Assembly (NCBI GenBank): GCA_035718085.1 | Contig: DASTHS010000316.1 | Coordinates: 1 to 29,389, forward strand | Direction of reading: 5' to 3' | DNA: 29,389 nucleotides | Source of the DNA: DASTHS01 sp035718085 | GTDB lineage: Bacteria > Actinomycetota > Acidimicrobiia > Acidimicrobiales > Palsa-688 | Part shown: positions 1-8,295 of the stretch, piece by piece | Layout: each line of letters opens with the position of its first letter | Numbering within the stretch: the first letter of the stretch is position 1 | Program-made: the position numbers and the translations under genes | The notes under the pieces: model-generated | What the model saw: only the letters and a program-made list of their open reading frames with translations | Told to the model about the DNA's origin: nothing | Databases searched by the model: none

Positions 1-1361
1 CCGGCGACCTGGTCGAAGGGCACGAAAGGACTCCACAGCACGACGGCGTGGCCCACGTTGTCGATGCCGCGCCGCCCGGCCCGGCCGGTGAGCTGGGTGT
101 ACTCCCCCGGCGTGAGGAACTGGTGGTGGTCGCCGGTGAACTTCGTGAGCTTCTCGATCACCACCGACCGGGCTGGCATGTTGATGCCGAGCGAGAGCGT
201 CTCGGTGGCGAACACCACCTTGACCAGCCCGCTGGCGAAGCACTCCTCGACGGCCTCCTTGAACGGGGGCACCAGACCGGCGTGGTGGGCGGCGTAGCCG
301 GCCTCGAGGCCGGCCAACCAGGTGCCGTAGCCGAGCACGGCCAGGTCGCCGTCGCTCAACGCCTCGACGTGCGCCTCGGCGACGGCGCGGATCTGGCGAC
401 GCTCGTCGGAGGAGGTGAGGCGGCCGCCCTCGCGGAGGCACTGGGTGACGGCGTCGTCACAGGCGTTGCGGCTGAAGATGAAGTAGATCGCCGGCAGCAT
501 GCCGTGGTCGGCCAGCACCTCGACCACCTCCGGCCGCCTGGGCGTGAACAGCCGGGCCCGGCGGGCCGCCCGGGGCGTCGACCGGACGGCCGCCTTGGCG
601 TCGAGGGCGGCGGCCTCCGGGTTGGGGCGGCCGTCGACCAGGGTGGGCAGCAGCAGCAGTCGGTCGGCGTCGCGATCGCCGAAGAGCACCAGGTCGGTCA
701 GGGCCACCGGGCGTCGGTGCTCGACCACCGTCGCCGTCGGGCCCCGCACGGTGCGGATCCAGTCGGCCAGCTCGTCGGCGTTGGAGACGGTGGCCGACAG
801 GCACACCAGGCCGACCGCCGGCGGGGCGTGGATGATCACCTCCTCCCACACCGGGCCGCGGTACGCGTTCTGCAGGTAGTGCACCTCGTCGAGCACGACG
901 TAGCGCAGGCCGTCGAGGGCGCCCGACGCCGCGTAGATCATGTTGCGGAGCACCTCGGTGGTCATCACGACCACCGGGGCGTCACCGTTGATGGCGTTGT
1001 CGCCGGTCAGCAGGCCGACCGAGTCGGCGCCGTGACGGCGCACCAGCTCGCCGTACTTCTGGTTCGACAGCGCCTTGAGCGGGGTGGTGTAGAACGCCTT
1101 CGCCCCCTCGGCGAGGGCCCGGGCCACGGCGTACTCGGCCACCACGGTCTTGCCCGACCCGGTCGGCGCCGCCACCACGACGTTGCACCCACCGTCGAGG
1201 GCGTCGAGCGCCTCGAGTTGGAACCGGTCGAGCTCGAAGCCCACGCCGGCGGCGAACACCCGGCGCACCTCGGAGAAGGCCCCCGGGTCGGCGTCGGCCG
1301 GCAGTTCACTTCGGTGGCCGTGCCCGGGGCCGGGGCCCGGGGCCGGCGAGGCCAGCGCCAC
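1..1361 (-). CDS. helY: DEAD/DEAH-box helicase, HelY/Ski2-like (3' end cut by window edge)
   Basis: Superfamily 2 RNA/DNA helicase of the Ski2/HelY type; N-terminal half only, because the gene runs off the left edge. Visible motifs in order are a Walker A APTGSGKT (about 1146-1169), TTPLKALSNQK (motif Ia), a DEVH box at 879-890, LSATVSN (motif III) and GRAGRRG (motif VI) at about 66-91. The DEVH box and the adjoining Ski2-like sequence separate it from RecQ or UvrB. An in-frame stop lies at 1371-1373, so the GTG at 1359-1361 is the best start; AAAGG lies 4 bases upstream. The first 25 or so residues are Gly/Pro-rich and may be a flexible tail. It follows tatC after 50 bases on the same strand, matching the tatA-tatC-helY order of M. 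tuberculosis (Rv2094c-Rv2092c). The cellular substrate of HelY is not established. Confidence 0.9.
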   Translation of the reverse strand, partial: MALASPAPGPGPGHGHRSELPADADPGAFSEVRRVFAAGVGFELDRFQLEALDALDGGCNVVVAAPTGSGKTVVAEYAVARALAEGAKAFYTTPLKALSNQKYGELVRRHGADSVGLLTGDNAINGDAPVVVMTTEVLRNMIYAASGALDGLRYVVLDEVHYLQNAYRGPVWEEVIIHAPPAVGLVCLSATVSNADELADWIRTVRGPTATVVEHRRPVALTDLVLFGDRDADRLLLLPTLVDGRPNPEAAALDAKAAVRSTPRAARRARLFTPRRPEVVEVLADHGMLPAIYFIFSRNACDDAVTQCLREGGRLTSSDERRQIRAVAEAHVEALSDGDLAVLGYGTWLAGLEAGYAAHHAGLVPPFKEAVEECFASGLVKVVFATETLSLGINMPARSVVIEKLTKFTGDHHQFLTPGEYTQLTGRAGRRGIDNVGHAVVLWSPFVPFDQVA

Positions 1362-1411
1362 CAGCCCTTTCTACAGCACCCCCGTCGGCGACCGGCGCAC
1401 CCCCCGGCGCC

Positions 1412-2182
1412 TCACTTGTGCATGATGCGCCCCACGACGATCGACGCCTCGTAGAAGATCACCAGCGGCACCGCCATGGCCAGGAACGAGAACGGGTCGC
1501 CGCTCGGGGTGATCACCGCGGCGATGACCACCAGCACCACGATCGCCGGCCGCCGCCACCGGCGCCACGTGGCGGATGGCACCACGCCGGCGATCTCGAG
1601 GAACACCTGCACGAGCGGGAACAGGAACACCAGGCCGAACACGACCGCCATGAGCGCGTAGAGGGTGAAGTACCGGCTCGGCGACAGGAGGGGCACGACG
1701 CCCTTGCCGCTGACGTCGATCAGCCAGCCGATGGCCTTGGGGAAGACCGCCACGGCCACGGCCACCCCGGCGGCGAAGAGGGCGCACCCCGCCGCGACGA
1801 AGGGCACGACGTAGCGCTTCTCGTTCTTGTGCAGGCCGGGGGTGATGAACCTCCACAGCTCCCACAGGATCACCGGCGAGGCCACCACGACCCCTGCGTA
1901 GCCGCTCACCTTCAGCCGGGTGGTGAATCCCTCGACGGGCCCGGTGATGTACAGCTGGCAGCCGGTGCCGACCGACTTCTGCGGGTGGGCGCGCAGGAAG
2001 TCGCAGTAGGGGTGCTCCATGAAACCGATGAGGGCGTCGTAGAAGAACCACATCACCAGCGTGGTGACGACCAGGGCGCCGACGCTGATGCCCAGGCGCT
2101 TGCGCAGCTCGGCGAGGTGCTCCTGGAGGGTCATCTCGCCCGCGTCGCGGTCGCGCCCGGGCGGGTCGTCGGTGACCGTCAC
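1412..2182 (-). CDS. tatC: Sec-independent (twin-arginine) translocase subunit TatC
   Basis: Polytopic core subunit of the Tat pathway, which binds twin-arginine signal peptides of folded proteins at the cytoplasmic membrane. It has 256 residues, the usual length. The N-terminal signature LQEHLAELRKRLG with the conserved Glu is at about residues 19-31, followed by six predicted membrane segments (for example the first near 33-50 and a later one near VVFGLVFLFPLVQVFLE). The GTG start at 2180-2182 lies one base from the end of the tatB-like gene, so the two are probably translationally coupled; no clear ribosome-binding site is present. The proteins exported by this system are not identified in this window. 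Confidence 0.96.
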   Translation of the reverse strand: MTVTDDPPGRDRDAGEMTLQEHLAELRKRLGISVGALVVTTLVMWFFYDALIGFMEHPYCDFLRAHPQKSVGTGCQLYITGPVEGFTTRLKVSGYAGVVVASPVILWELWRFITPGLHKNEKRYVVPFVAAGCALFAAGVAVAVAVFPKAIGWLIDVSGKGVVPLLSPSRYFTLYALMAVVFGLVFLFPLVQVFLEIAGVVPSATWRRWRRPAIVVLVVIAAVITPSGDPFSFLAMAVPLVIFYEASIVVGRIMHK

Positions 2183-2183
2183 C

Positions 2184-2609
2184 TCAGTTGAGTGCCGGGT
2201 CGTCGGGCGGTGGTGGCCCGGCGACCGGGTGGGACGCCGGCGCCCCGGTGGCTGCGACGCCGGGCGCCAGGGGCGCCCCGTCGCCCGCCGCCACAGGGTC
2301 AGCCGGCGGCTGGCCGGCCTCGCCGGCGGCTGCGACGATCGGAGCGGTCACCGCCGAGGTGATCGCCCGGACCGGGCTGCGCACCGCAGATCGCAGGTCG
2401 CGGATGCCGAACTCGTCGACGGCGTGCTGCAGCGCCGCCTGCGGCTCGCCCATCGCGTCGCGCAGCTCCGACTGCAGCCCGGTCGACAGCCGGCGCAGCT
2501 CGGCGAGGGCCCTCCCGGCGCTGCGGGCGGCGGCGGGCAGCCGGTTCGGGCCCAGCACCAGCAGCGCCAGCACGGCGATCACCACCAGCTTCTCCGGGCT
2601 GATGTTCAC
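2184..2609 (-). CDS. tatB: TatA/TatB family translocase protein (TatB-like)
   Basis: Single-span Tat component of 141 residues. The N-terminus has a short membrane helix (VVIAVLALLVLG), then the hinge GPNRLPAAAR and an amphipathic helix running to about residue 55. LGP-x-RLP after the helix is more TatB-like than the F-G-x-x-K/R-L-P of TatA, and the long Ala/Pro-rich C-terminal tail (about 80 residues) also fits TatB. No second tat gene is seen here, so it could serve as the only local TatA/B partner of TatC. The GTG start at 2607-2609 overlaps the upstream small membrane gene by four bases (GTGA). Confidence 0.9.
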   Translation of the reverse strand: MNISPEKLVVIAVLALLVLGPNRLPAAARSAGRALAELRRLSTGLQSELRDAMGEPQAALQHAVDEFGIRDLRSAVRSPVRAITSAVTAPIVAAAGEAGQPPADPVAAGDGAPLAPGVAATGAPASHPVAGPPPPDDPALN

Positions 2610-2806
2610 GTACCGATGCTAGCTGCGGGGTCGGTCGTGGGGACCTCCGGCGGGGCGTGGCCGGCGAGCACCTCGGCGCCCGCGGTGAGACGGCGGCGGG
2701 CGGCCTCGAGAGAGGTCGCCGCGGTGCCGAGCAGCCGGGCTGCCACCGCCAGGGCGACGGCGGCTGCCGAGCCCGTGGCCAGTGCGGCCACCCACCAGCC
2801 CCCCAC
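2606..2806 (-). CDS. Small single-span membrane protein upstream of tatB (unrecognised)
   Basis: I do not recognise this family. It encodes about 66 residues with one strongly hydrophobic N-terminal segment (WWVAALATGSAAAVALAVAA) and a short charged tail. The frame stays open to 2890, but a start there would overlap the zinc-ribbon gene and add an Arg/Pro-rich stretch that looks like shadow sequence. The GTG at 2804-2806 is therefore preferred, 31 bases after the zinc-ribbon stop; the GTG at 2789-2791 is an alternative. Its stop overlaps the tatB-like start by four bases, the main support for it being real. Confidence 0.5.
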   Translation of the reverse strand: MGGWWVAALATGSAAAVALAVAARLLGTAATSLEAARRRLTAGAEVLAGHAPPEVPTTDPAASIGT

Positions 2807-2837
2807 GGGGGCCGAGGCTACCGGCGGTCGACGATGG

Positions 2838-3185
2838 TCAGGCGGCCTTCCCCCACGTCGAGCGGGAGGCGTCGAGCCAGGCGGCGACACCGGCGTCGTC
2901 GGCCAGCGCGAAGTGGAACGCCAGCACGTCGTCGTGGCTGATCGGCGGCCCGATCTTCACCTCCGAGAGCTCGGCCGGGAGGTCCCAGGCCACCGGGCGC
3001 ACCCCGGCGGCGACGAGCGTGTCGACCACATGGGGGGCGGCCGGTTTGCTGACCCTCATGCGGCACCCGGGGCACTGGAAGGAGTAGGTGCTCACCTCGG
3101 TGGTGCGGCACACCTCCACCCGCACCTGCCGGATGCTCATCTCCACGTCGCCGCAGTCGGGGCAGCTGGCTCGCACGGTTGCCAT
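2838..3185 (-). CDS. Zinc-ribbon protein of unknown function
   Basis: A 115-residue cytoplasmic protein with a probable Cys4 zinc ribbon: CPDC at residues 8-11 and CPGC at 38-41. A further Cys at 26 is probably not a ligand. The C-terminal half is mixed alpha/beta with a conserved-looking DDVLAFHFAL segment. A clear ribosome-binding site (GAGAGGTGG) lies about six bases before the ATG at 3183-3185, and this decides the start even though the frame is open further upstream. It is divergent from the phosphodiesterase gene and is the first gene of the run towards tatC. The function is unknown; zinc binding is inferred from the cysteines. Confidence 0.82.
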   Translation of the reverse strand: MATVRASCPDCGDVEMSIRQVRVEVCRTTEVSTYSFQCPGCRMRVSKPAAPHVVDTLVAAGVRPVAWDLPAELSEVKIGPPISHDDVLAFHFALADDAGVAAWLDASRSTWGKAA

Positions 3186-3282
3186 CGTCGTCCACCTCTC
3201 GGGAAAGCCTGCCAGCCATATCGGCACCTGCCGACCGGCCTTGAGCGACGCCCGGCGCCCCCGGCGGGGGCAGGCTGGTGCA

Positions 3283-3996
3283 GTGACGATCGGATTCGCC
3301 CACCGCGGGGCGCGCCTCGAGCACCCCGACAACACCCTCGACGGCTTCGCCCGGGCGCTGCAGCTCGGCGCCGCCGGCCTGGAGACCGACGCGTGGGTCA
3401 CCGCCGACGGCATCGCCGTGCTCGACCACGACGGGGTGCTCGGCCGCCTCCGACGCACCCCCCTCGCCGCCCTCCGCCGCAACGAGCTGCCCTCCCACAT
3501 CCCGACGCTGGCGGACCTCTACCGTCTCGAGGGCGCCCTGGGCGTCGACGTCTCGATCGACGTGAAGCACCCTGGGGCGTGGCCAGCGGTGCTGGCGGCG
3601 CTGGGCGAGGTCGGCGGCGACCCCCGCCGGTGCTGGGTGTGCTCCGACGACGTCGAGGCCCTCCGCCGCTGGCGAGGCGCGCATCCGATGGTGCGGCTCG
3701 TGCACTCCACGTCGACCGATCGCATCGGCGCCGACCGCCGACCGAGTGCCGACGGCGCGCACCACCAGGTCGCGGCCCACGCCCGCAGGCTGGCCGCCGT
3801 CGGGGTCGACGCCTTGAACCTCCGGGCGCCGGCGTGGGGCCCGGCGTCGGTGGCGGCGTGCCACGACGCCGGCGTCGCCGCCTTCGCCTGGGACGCCCAG
3901 ACCGGGCCGGTGCTCGAGGCCCTCGTCGCCATGGGCGCCGATGCCGTCTACAGCGACCACGTGGCGGTGATGGTGGCGGTGCTGGCGGGGACCTGA
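3283..3996 (+). CDS. Glycerophosphodiester phosphodiesterase
   Basis: Metal-dependent hydrolase of the GDPD TIM-barrel family, expected to split glycerophosphodiesters into glycerol 3-phosphate and an alcohol. It has 237 residues, a normal length, with no signal peptide, so probably cytoplasmic. Family residues seen: HRG at 7-9, E13 with the following PDNT, E34 and D36 (ETD), and HD at 49-50. The strand that usually reads E-x-K is SIDVKH here, with Asp in place of Glu. The GTG at 3283 starts just before the first barrel strand (TIGFAHRG). It is a single gene facing lepB tail to tail. Confidence 0.9.
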   Translation: MTIGFAHRGARLEHPDNTLDGFARALQLGAAGLETDAWVTADGIAVLDHDGVLGRLRRTPLAALRRNELPSHIPTLADLYRLEGALGVDVSIDVKHPGAWPAVLAALGEVGGDPRRCWVCSDDVEALRRWRGAHPMVRLVHSTSTDRIGADRRPSADGAHHQVAAHARRLAAVGVDALNLRAPAWGPASVAACHDAGVAAFAWDAQTGPVLEALVAMGADAVYSDHVAVMVAVLAGT

Positions 3997-4010
3997 CCGG
4001 CGCCGGTCCC
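3988..4010. terminator. Possible bidirectional terminator between the GDPD gene and lepB
   Basis: GGGACC at 3988-3993 and GGTCCC at 4005-4010 can pair around an 11-base loop. A competing perfect 14-base palindrome lies at 3995-4008. It covers the GDPD stop codon and sits 10 bases from the lepB stop, where two convergent transcripts should end. There is no T-tract, so any termination would be Rho-dependent or purely structural. Confidence 0.35.
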
Positions 4011-4019
4011 AGAAGGGTG

Positions 4020-4598
4020 TCAGAAGATGTGGAAGTGGCCGAGCGGCCACACCCGCGCCACGGCCCTGCCCACGATCAGGTTCCCGCTGATGGGCCCGAT
4101 GTAGCGGCTGTCCTCGGAGTTGTCCCGGTTGTCGCCGAGCATGTAGTACTGGCCGCGACCGAGCGTCTGCGGCTGGATCGCCGGCCCGGGGCTGGCCCGG
4201 TCGTGGGGTGTCAGCCACGGCTGGGCCAGCGGCTTGCCGTCGATGAGCACCTCCCCGCCCGGTCCCGAGGAGATGGTGTCGCCCGGCAGGCCCACCACCC
4301 GCTTGATCAGGTCGTCGACCTGCAGGTCGTGCTCGGTGGGCGGCCGGGCGAACACGACGATGTCGCCCCGGTGCACGCTGTGCAGGTCGTAGCTGAGCTT
4401 GTCGACGAGCACCCGGTCGCCGATCATCAGCGTCGGCTCCATCGAGCCGGAGGGGATGTAGTACGCCTCGACCACGAACTGGCGCACCAGGAAGGTGACG
4501 ACCACGGCGACGACGATGATCACCGCCCACTCGACGAGGCCGCGGTGCGAGCGCCTGGCCGGCTCGGCGTGCGGCGGCGTCGCGTCGGTCGCAGGCAC
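4020..4598 (-). CDS. lepB: Signal peptidase I
   Basis: Membrane-anchored Ser/Lys protease that removes signal peptides from exported proteins; 192 residues. It has a short cytoplasmic N-terminus, one membrane span at about 21-43, then box B with the catalytic Ser in SGSMEPTL (S52), box D with the general-base Lys in IKRVVGLPGD (K99) and box E GDNRDNSEDSR. One N-terminal span is typical of Gram-positive enzymes. The GTG at 4596-4598 gives a compact N-terminus; the frame is open further upstream only as low-complexity sequence. It lies 11 bases after pafC, but a TAGGGT hexamer at 4607-4612 could give it its own promoter. Placement after pafC is unusual compared with mycobacteria. Confidence 0.95.
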   Translation of the reverse strand: MPATDATPPHAEPARRSHRGLVEWAVIIVVAVVVTFLVRQFVVEAYYIPSGSMEPTLMIGDRVLVDKLSYDLHSVHRGDIVVFARPPTEHDLQVDDLIKRVVGLPGDTISSGPGGEVLIDGKPLAQPWLTPHDRASPGPAIQPQTLGRGQYYMLGDNRDNSEDSRYIGPISGNLIVGRAVARVWPLGHFHIF

Positions 4599-4606
4599 GG
4601 CGGACG

Positions 4607-4612
4607 ACCCTA
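4607..4612 (-). promoter_or_regulatory. Candidate -10 element for lepB
   Basis: TAGGGT on the minus strand, eight bases before the lepB GTG and overlapping the pafC stop codon. It matches the TANNNT actinobacterial -10 and the hexamer found before dop and tkt in this window. No clear -35. Confidence 0.35.
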
Positions 4613-5548
4613 GCGGTCGACGTAGCGGGCCAGCAGGCGGGCGGCCGCCGCTGACCCCACCCCGCCGTCGCCCTCGACCACGAGGGCGTGAGGGCCGGCC
4701 CGCAGCAGCAGCCGCTCCAGCCACGCCCGGCCGCCGCTGCGCAGCCGGACGCGGGTGACCCCACCCGGCCGGGCCTCGACCCCTTCGTTGGGGTACTGCC
4801 CGGCGATCCACGCCACCTCCGGCGTCAGGTCGAGCACGACCAGCGGGTCGTCGGGCGACGGGTCGAAGGTCGGGGGTGGGCCCGACGCAGCCGGGGGTGG
4901 TGGGGCGGCACGGTCGAGCACCCGCACCCCCGTGATCCGGTCGACGCGGAACAGGCGCCGATCGGCCACCGCCTCGCAGAACCCCTCCAGGTACCACTGC
5001 CCGGCGGCGTTCACGACCCGCCAGGGCTGCACCGCCCGCGTGCTGGTGTCGTCACGGCCGAAGGAGTAGTAGTCGATCTCGACCACTCGGCGGCGCTCGG
5101 TCGCGTCGCGCACCGCCTCCAGCACGCCGGGGGCGACGGGCGCCAGCTGCACGTCGAGGGCGTCGTCCGCGCCGACGCCGAGCACCCCCTGCAACTTGGC
5201 CAGCGCCCTGCCCAGGGCGCCGTCGGGGTCGGAGCCGGGCACGGCGAGCAGCGTCGACGCCGCGGACACCAGCGCCAGCCCCTCGGGGGCGGTGAGGCGC
5301 AGCGGCCGGCGGAACCACTCGGCGAAGCGGATCCATACCCGACCGTCGGCCACGTCGACGTCGATGAGGGTGTCGGGGGTGAAGGGGTGCACCCCGCAGA
5401 CGAACAGCAGCTCCAGGTCGGCGTGCAGCTGCTTCTCGGTCAGGCCGAAGCGGCGGCACACCTCCTCGACGGTGGGGCCGTCATGGGCCGCCACCCACGG
5501 CACCAGCGCCAGCAGCCGGCCGAGGCGCTCCTGCGCGGGGGTCGTCAC
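4610..5548 (-). CDS. pafC: WYL-domain transcriptional regulator PafC
   Basis: DNA-binding regulator of 312 residues with an N-terminal helix-turn-helix (TVEEVCRRFGLTEKQLHADLELL, about residues 24-46) and a WYL domain with the VEIDYYSFGRDDTSTRAVQPWRV-type strand pair followed by WYLEGFCE. In mycobacteria PafB and PafC form a pair that activates many DNA-repair genes independently of LexA/RecA and probably senses nucleic acid through WYL; this is family knowledge, not visible here. The GTG start at 5546-5548 overlaps the pafB stop by four bases (GTGA), indicating coupled translation. The two genes remain separate rather than fused as in some actinobacteria. Confidence 0.93.
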   Translation of the reverse strand: MTTPAQERLGRLLALVPWVAAHDGPTVEEVCRRFGLTEKQLHADLELLFVCGVHPFTPDTLIDVDVADGRVWIRFAEWFRRPLRLTAPEGLALVSAASTLLAVPGSDPDGALGRALAKLQGVLGVGADDALDVQLAPVAPGVLEAVRDATERRRVVEIDYYSFGRDDTSTRAVQPWRVVNAAGQWYLEGFCEAVADRRLFRVDRITGVRVLDRAAPPPPAASGPPPTFDPSPDDPLVVLDLTPEVAWIAGQYPNEGVEARPGGVTRVRLRSGGRAWLERLLLRAGPHALVVEGDGGVGSAAAARLLARYVDR

Positions 5549-6492
5549 TGTGCCCGGTCCCCGGCGACGGCCGGCGCGGCGAGGGCCGACAGCCACGCCA
5601 CCATGTCGGCGCGCGCCTGCGGTGGCCCGAGCACCTCGGCGTGGTCCAGCAGGCCGAGCACGAAGGTGCGCAGCGCGGCGAGGTTGGTGGCGGGCACGGC
5701 GAAGCGCACGGCGCCGCCCGCCCGCCGCTCGACGACGGTGTCGGCGCCCAGCTGCTCCTCGGCGAAGCGGGCCTGGGGCTCGTCGACGAGCAGGTCGACC
5801 ACGACGGCCTCGTCGTCGCCGATCTGCCAGGGCTTGGCCGGGCCGCGCTCGGCGTCGTCGGGCCGCACGAACGCGCCCGGCTCCCCCACCACCTCCACCG
5901 GTCCCTCGACGCGGTCGAGGCGGTAGAGGCGGCTGTCGGCCCGCCCGTGGTCGTGGCCGGAGAGGTACCACTGGCCGTTGCGGTACGACATGCGCCACGG
6001 GTCGACGAGGCGATCGGCGCCCCGGTACGAGAACCGGATGCGGCGCCGCTCGGCGACCGCGCCGAACACGGTCGCCGCCCGCTCGTCGACCGGGAGCTCG
6101 GCGGTCGGGCCGCCGCCAGCCGGCGGGGCGGCGGCCAGCTTGCGCAGGGCGGTGGCGAGGGCCTCGCCGGCCCCCTCCAGGCGCACCGCGCTGGTCGCCA
6201 GGCGCAGGGCGGCCAGCTCGTCGTCGTCGAGGCCAGGATCGGGCAGCTCGTAGTCGTCGCGGCGGATGCGGTAGCCGACGACGTCGGGCCGATCCGGGTC
6301 GAGCGGCTCGGTGGTGACCGGCATGCCCATCTGGCGCAACAGGTCCTTGTCGCGCTCGAAGTTGCGCCGGAACGCCGACGGGTCGTCGGAGTAGCCGCCG
6401 ACGCGGCGGCGCAACTCGTCGCGCGTGAGCGGCCGCCCGGCGTCGAGCAGGGCGGCGGTGAGGTTGACGAGCCGCTCGAGGCGCGCCGGCAT
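5545..6492 (-). CDS. pafB: WYL-domain transcriptional regulator PafB
   Basis: First member of the PafB/PafC pair; 315 residues. An N-terminal winged helix (LERLVNLTAALLDAGRPLTRDELRRRV) is followed by a WYL domain with IRFSYRGADRLVDPWRM and WYLSGHDHG, then a C-terminal WCX-like region ending near residue 300. The ATG at 6490-6492 lies five bases after the pafA stop, so the three genes form one operon. The expected role is heterodimer formation with PafC to activate DNA-damage genes. Confidence 0.93.
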   Translation of the reverse strand: MPARLERLVNLTAALLDAGRPLTRDELRRRVGGYSDDPSAFRRNFERDKDLLRQMGMPVTTEPLDPDRPDVVGYRIRRDDYELPDPGLDDDELAALRLATSAVRLEGAGEALATALRKLAAAPPAGGGPTAELPVDERAATVFGAVAERRRIRFSYRGADRLVDPWRMSYRNGQWYLSGHDHGRADSRLYRLDRVEGPVEVVGEPGAFVRPDDAERGPAKPWQIGDDEAVVVDLLVDEPQARFAEEQLGADTVVERRAGGAVRFAVPATNLAALRTFVLGLLDHAEVLGPPQARADMVAWLSALAAPAVAGDRAQ

Positions 6493-6497
6493 CGCTG

Positions 6498-7856
6498 CTA
6501 CAGGGAGGCGATGAGCCGCTCGACGCGCTCGTCGCGCGCCTTGAACGGGTCTTTGCAGAGCACCGTGCGCTGCGCCTGGTCGTTGAGCTTGAGGTGCACC
6601 CAGTCGACGGTGAAGTCGCGGCGGCGCTCCTTGGCCTTGCGGATGAACTCGCCGCGCAGCCGGGCGCGCGTCGTCTGGGGCGGTTCGTCGACGGCACGGT
6701 CGATGGCCTCGTCGTCGCACACCCGCTCGACCATCCCGCGCCGCTGCATCTTGTAGAACAGCCCGCGCTCGCGGCTGACGTCGTGGTACTGCAGGTCGAG
6801 CAGCCCGACCTTCGGGTGGGTCAAGGGCAGCTGCTCGCGGTCGCGGTAGCGCTCGATCAGCTTGTGCTTGATGACCCAGTCGCACTCCCGGTCGAGCGAC
6901 CACGGGTCCTTCTCGAGGCCCTCGAGGCAGTGCTCCCACATGTCGAGGGCCTGGTCCTCAAGGGCGGAGAGGCCCCGCTGCTCCTGGTAGCGCCGGGCGC
7001 GGGCGAGGTACTCGCCCTGGATCTCGAGCGCCGACGCCTCGCGGCCGTTGGCCAGGCGCACCCGGCGCCGGCAGGTGGTGTCGTGGCTGATCTCACGGAT
7101 GGCCCGGATCGGGTTCTCCAGCGTCATGTCGCGCAGCACCACGGCGGGGTCTTCGAGCATCCGCAGCAAGATGCTGGTAGCCCCCACCTTGAGGAAGGTG
7201 GCGTACTCGCTCATGTTCGAGTCGCCCACGATCACGTGCAGGCGGCGGAACCGCTCGGCGTCGGCGTGAGGCTCGTCGCGGGTGTTGATGATCGGGCGGC
7301 TCCGGGTCGTGGCCGAGCTGACGCCCTCCCAGATGTGCTCGGCCCGTTGGCTGATGCAGTACATCGCCCCGCGCGCGGTTTGCAGCACCTTCCCGGCACC
7401 GGCGTAGATCTGGCGGCTCACGAGGAACGGGATCAGCACCTCGGCGTAGTGGCTGAAGTCGTCGCGGCGGCTGGTGAGGTAGTTCTCGTGGCAGCCGTAG
7501 GAGTTGCCCGCCGAGTCGGTGTTGTTCTTGAAGAGGAAGATCACGCCGCGGATGCCCTCTTCGCGCAGGCGGCTCTCGGCGCTGGCGACGAGGTTCTCGA
7601 GGATCCGCTCGCCGGCCTTGTCGTGGGTGACCAGGTCGAGGATGCTGTCGCACTCGGGGGTGGCGTACTCGGGGTGGCTGCCCACGTCGAGGTAGAGGCG
7701 GGCGCCGTTCTCGAGGAACACGTTCGACGACCGACCCCAGCTCACCACCCGCCGGAACAGGTAGCGCGCCACCTCGTCGGGGCTGAGCCGTCGTTGGCCG
7801 CGCAGGGTGCAGGTCACGCCGTACTCGTTCTCGAGCCCGAAGATGCGACGCTCCAC
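6498..7856 (-). CDS. pafA: Pup-protein ligase PafA
   Basis: Uses ATP to phosphorylate the C-terminal Glu of Pup and joins it by an isopeptide bond to substrate lysines, marking them for the proteasome. It has 452 residues, the family length. The carboxylate-amine ligase fold is visible: GLENEYG at 7-13 with the metal-binding Glu at 9, the catalytic Asp in LDVGSHPEYATPEC (D57), FKNNTDSAGNSYGCHENYL, and the C-terminal DFTVDWVHLKLND. It lacks the N-terminal loop insertion seen in Dop. The GTG at 7854-7856 has AGGAG five bases upstream. It leads pafA-pafB-pafC and is divergent from the DUF2007-like gene. Confidence 0.98.
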   Translation of the reverse strand: MERRIFGLENEYGVTCTLRGQRRLSPDEVARYLFRRVVSWGRSSNVFLENGARLYLDVGSHPEYATPECDSILDLVTHDKAGERILENLVASAESRLREEGIRGVIFLFKNNTDSAGNSYGCHENYLTSRRDDFSHYAEVLIPFLVSRQIYAGAGKVLQTARGAMYCISQRAEHIWEGVSSATTRSRPIINTRDEPHADAERFRRLHVIVGDSNMSEYATFLKVGATSILLRMLEDPAVVLRDMTLENPIRAIREISHDTTCRRRVRLANGREASALEIQGEYLARARRYQEQRGLSALEDQALDMWEHCLEGLEKDPWSLDRECDWVIKHKLIERYRDREQLPLTHPKVGLLDLQYHDVSRERGLFYKMQRRGMVERVCDDEAIDRAVDEPPQTTRARLRGEFIRKAKERRRDFTVDWVHLKLNDQAQRTVLCKDPFKARDERVERLIASL

Positions 7857-7921
7857 CAGTGCTCCTCACCACGCCGGCGGCCGGACCGCCGTCGCTTCGG
7901 GCACGCTACCGTGGCGTCGTC

Positions 7922-8290
7922 ATGTCCGGTGCACGCACCTCCGCGTCGCGGATGGTGCACGTGCGCACCGTGCCCACGGCGTTCCACGCCAGGGTGATCG
8001 CCGCCCGCCTCGGCGCCGAGGGCATCCTGACCGAGCTGCGCGGCAACGTGGGCGGCCCCTACCCCTTCGGCGACGTGTCGGTGTGGGTGGGCGAAGCCGA
8101 CGCCGGTGAGGCCAGCGAGCTGCTGCTCGCCGACGAGGTCGAGTCGGCCTTCGACCGCCACCCCGACGACGAGGAGCCGAGCCCCTCGACGCGCCCCTGG
8201 GTTGCCGGCCTCACCCGCCGCCAGGTGGCCGCCGCCGTCGGGGTCGTGGTGGCCGTGTGGGCGGCGGTGCTCGCCCACGTCACCTTCTGA
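7922..8290 (+). CDS. DUF2007-like small protein with C-terminal membrane span
   Basis: A 122-residue protein. Residues 12-75 resemble the DUF2007 (putative signal-transducing) fold: an N-terminal strand VRTVPTAFHARVIAARLGAEGI, then the V-x-V strand DVSVWVGEADAGEASELL. A hydrophobic segment VAAAVGVVVAVWAAVLAHV at the very C-terminus probably anchors it in the membrane. It is inserted between pafA (divergent, 65 bases) and prcA (convergent, 12 bases), so it sits inside the proteasome locus on the opposite strand. A TANNNT hexamer (TACCGT, 7907-7912) lies nine bases before the ATG. No function can be stated; the family link is moderate. Confidence 0.8.
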   Translation: MSGARTSASRMVHVRTVPTAFHARVIAARLGAEGILTELRGNVGGPYPFGDVSVWVGEADAGEASELLLADEVESAFDRHPDDEEPSPSTRPWVAGLTRRQVAAAVGVVVAVWAAVLAHVTF

Positions 8291-8295
8291 CCGGA

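Noticed and set aside
2061..4613. 850-residue open frame on the plus strand
   Set aside because: Arg/Pro/Gly-rich shadow of GC-rich genes. It crosses the tatB-like gene, the small membrane protein, the zinc ribbon, the GDPD frame and lepB, all of which have recognisable family motifs.
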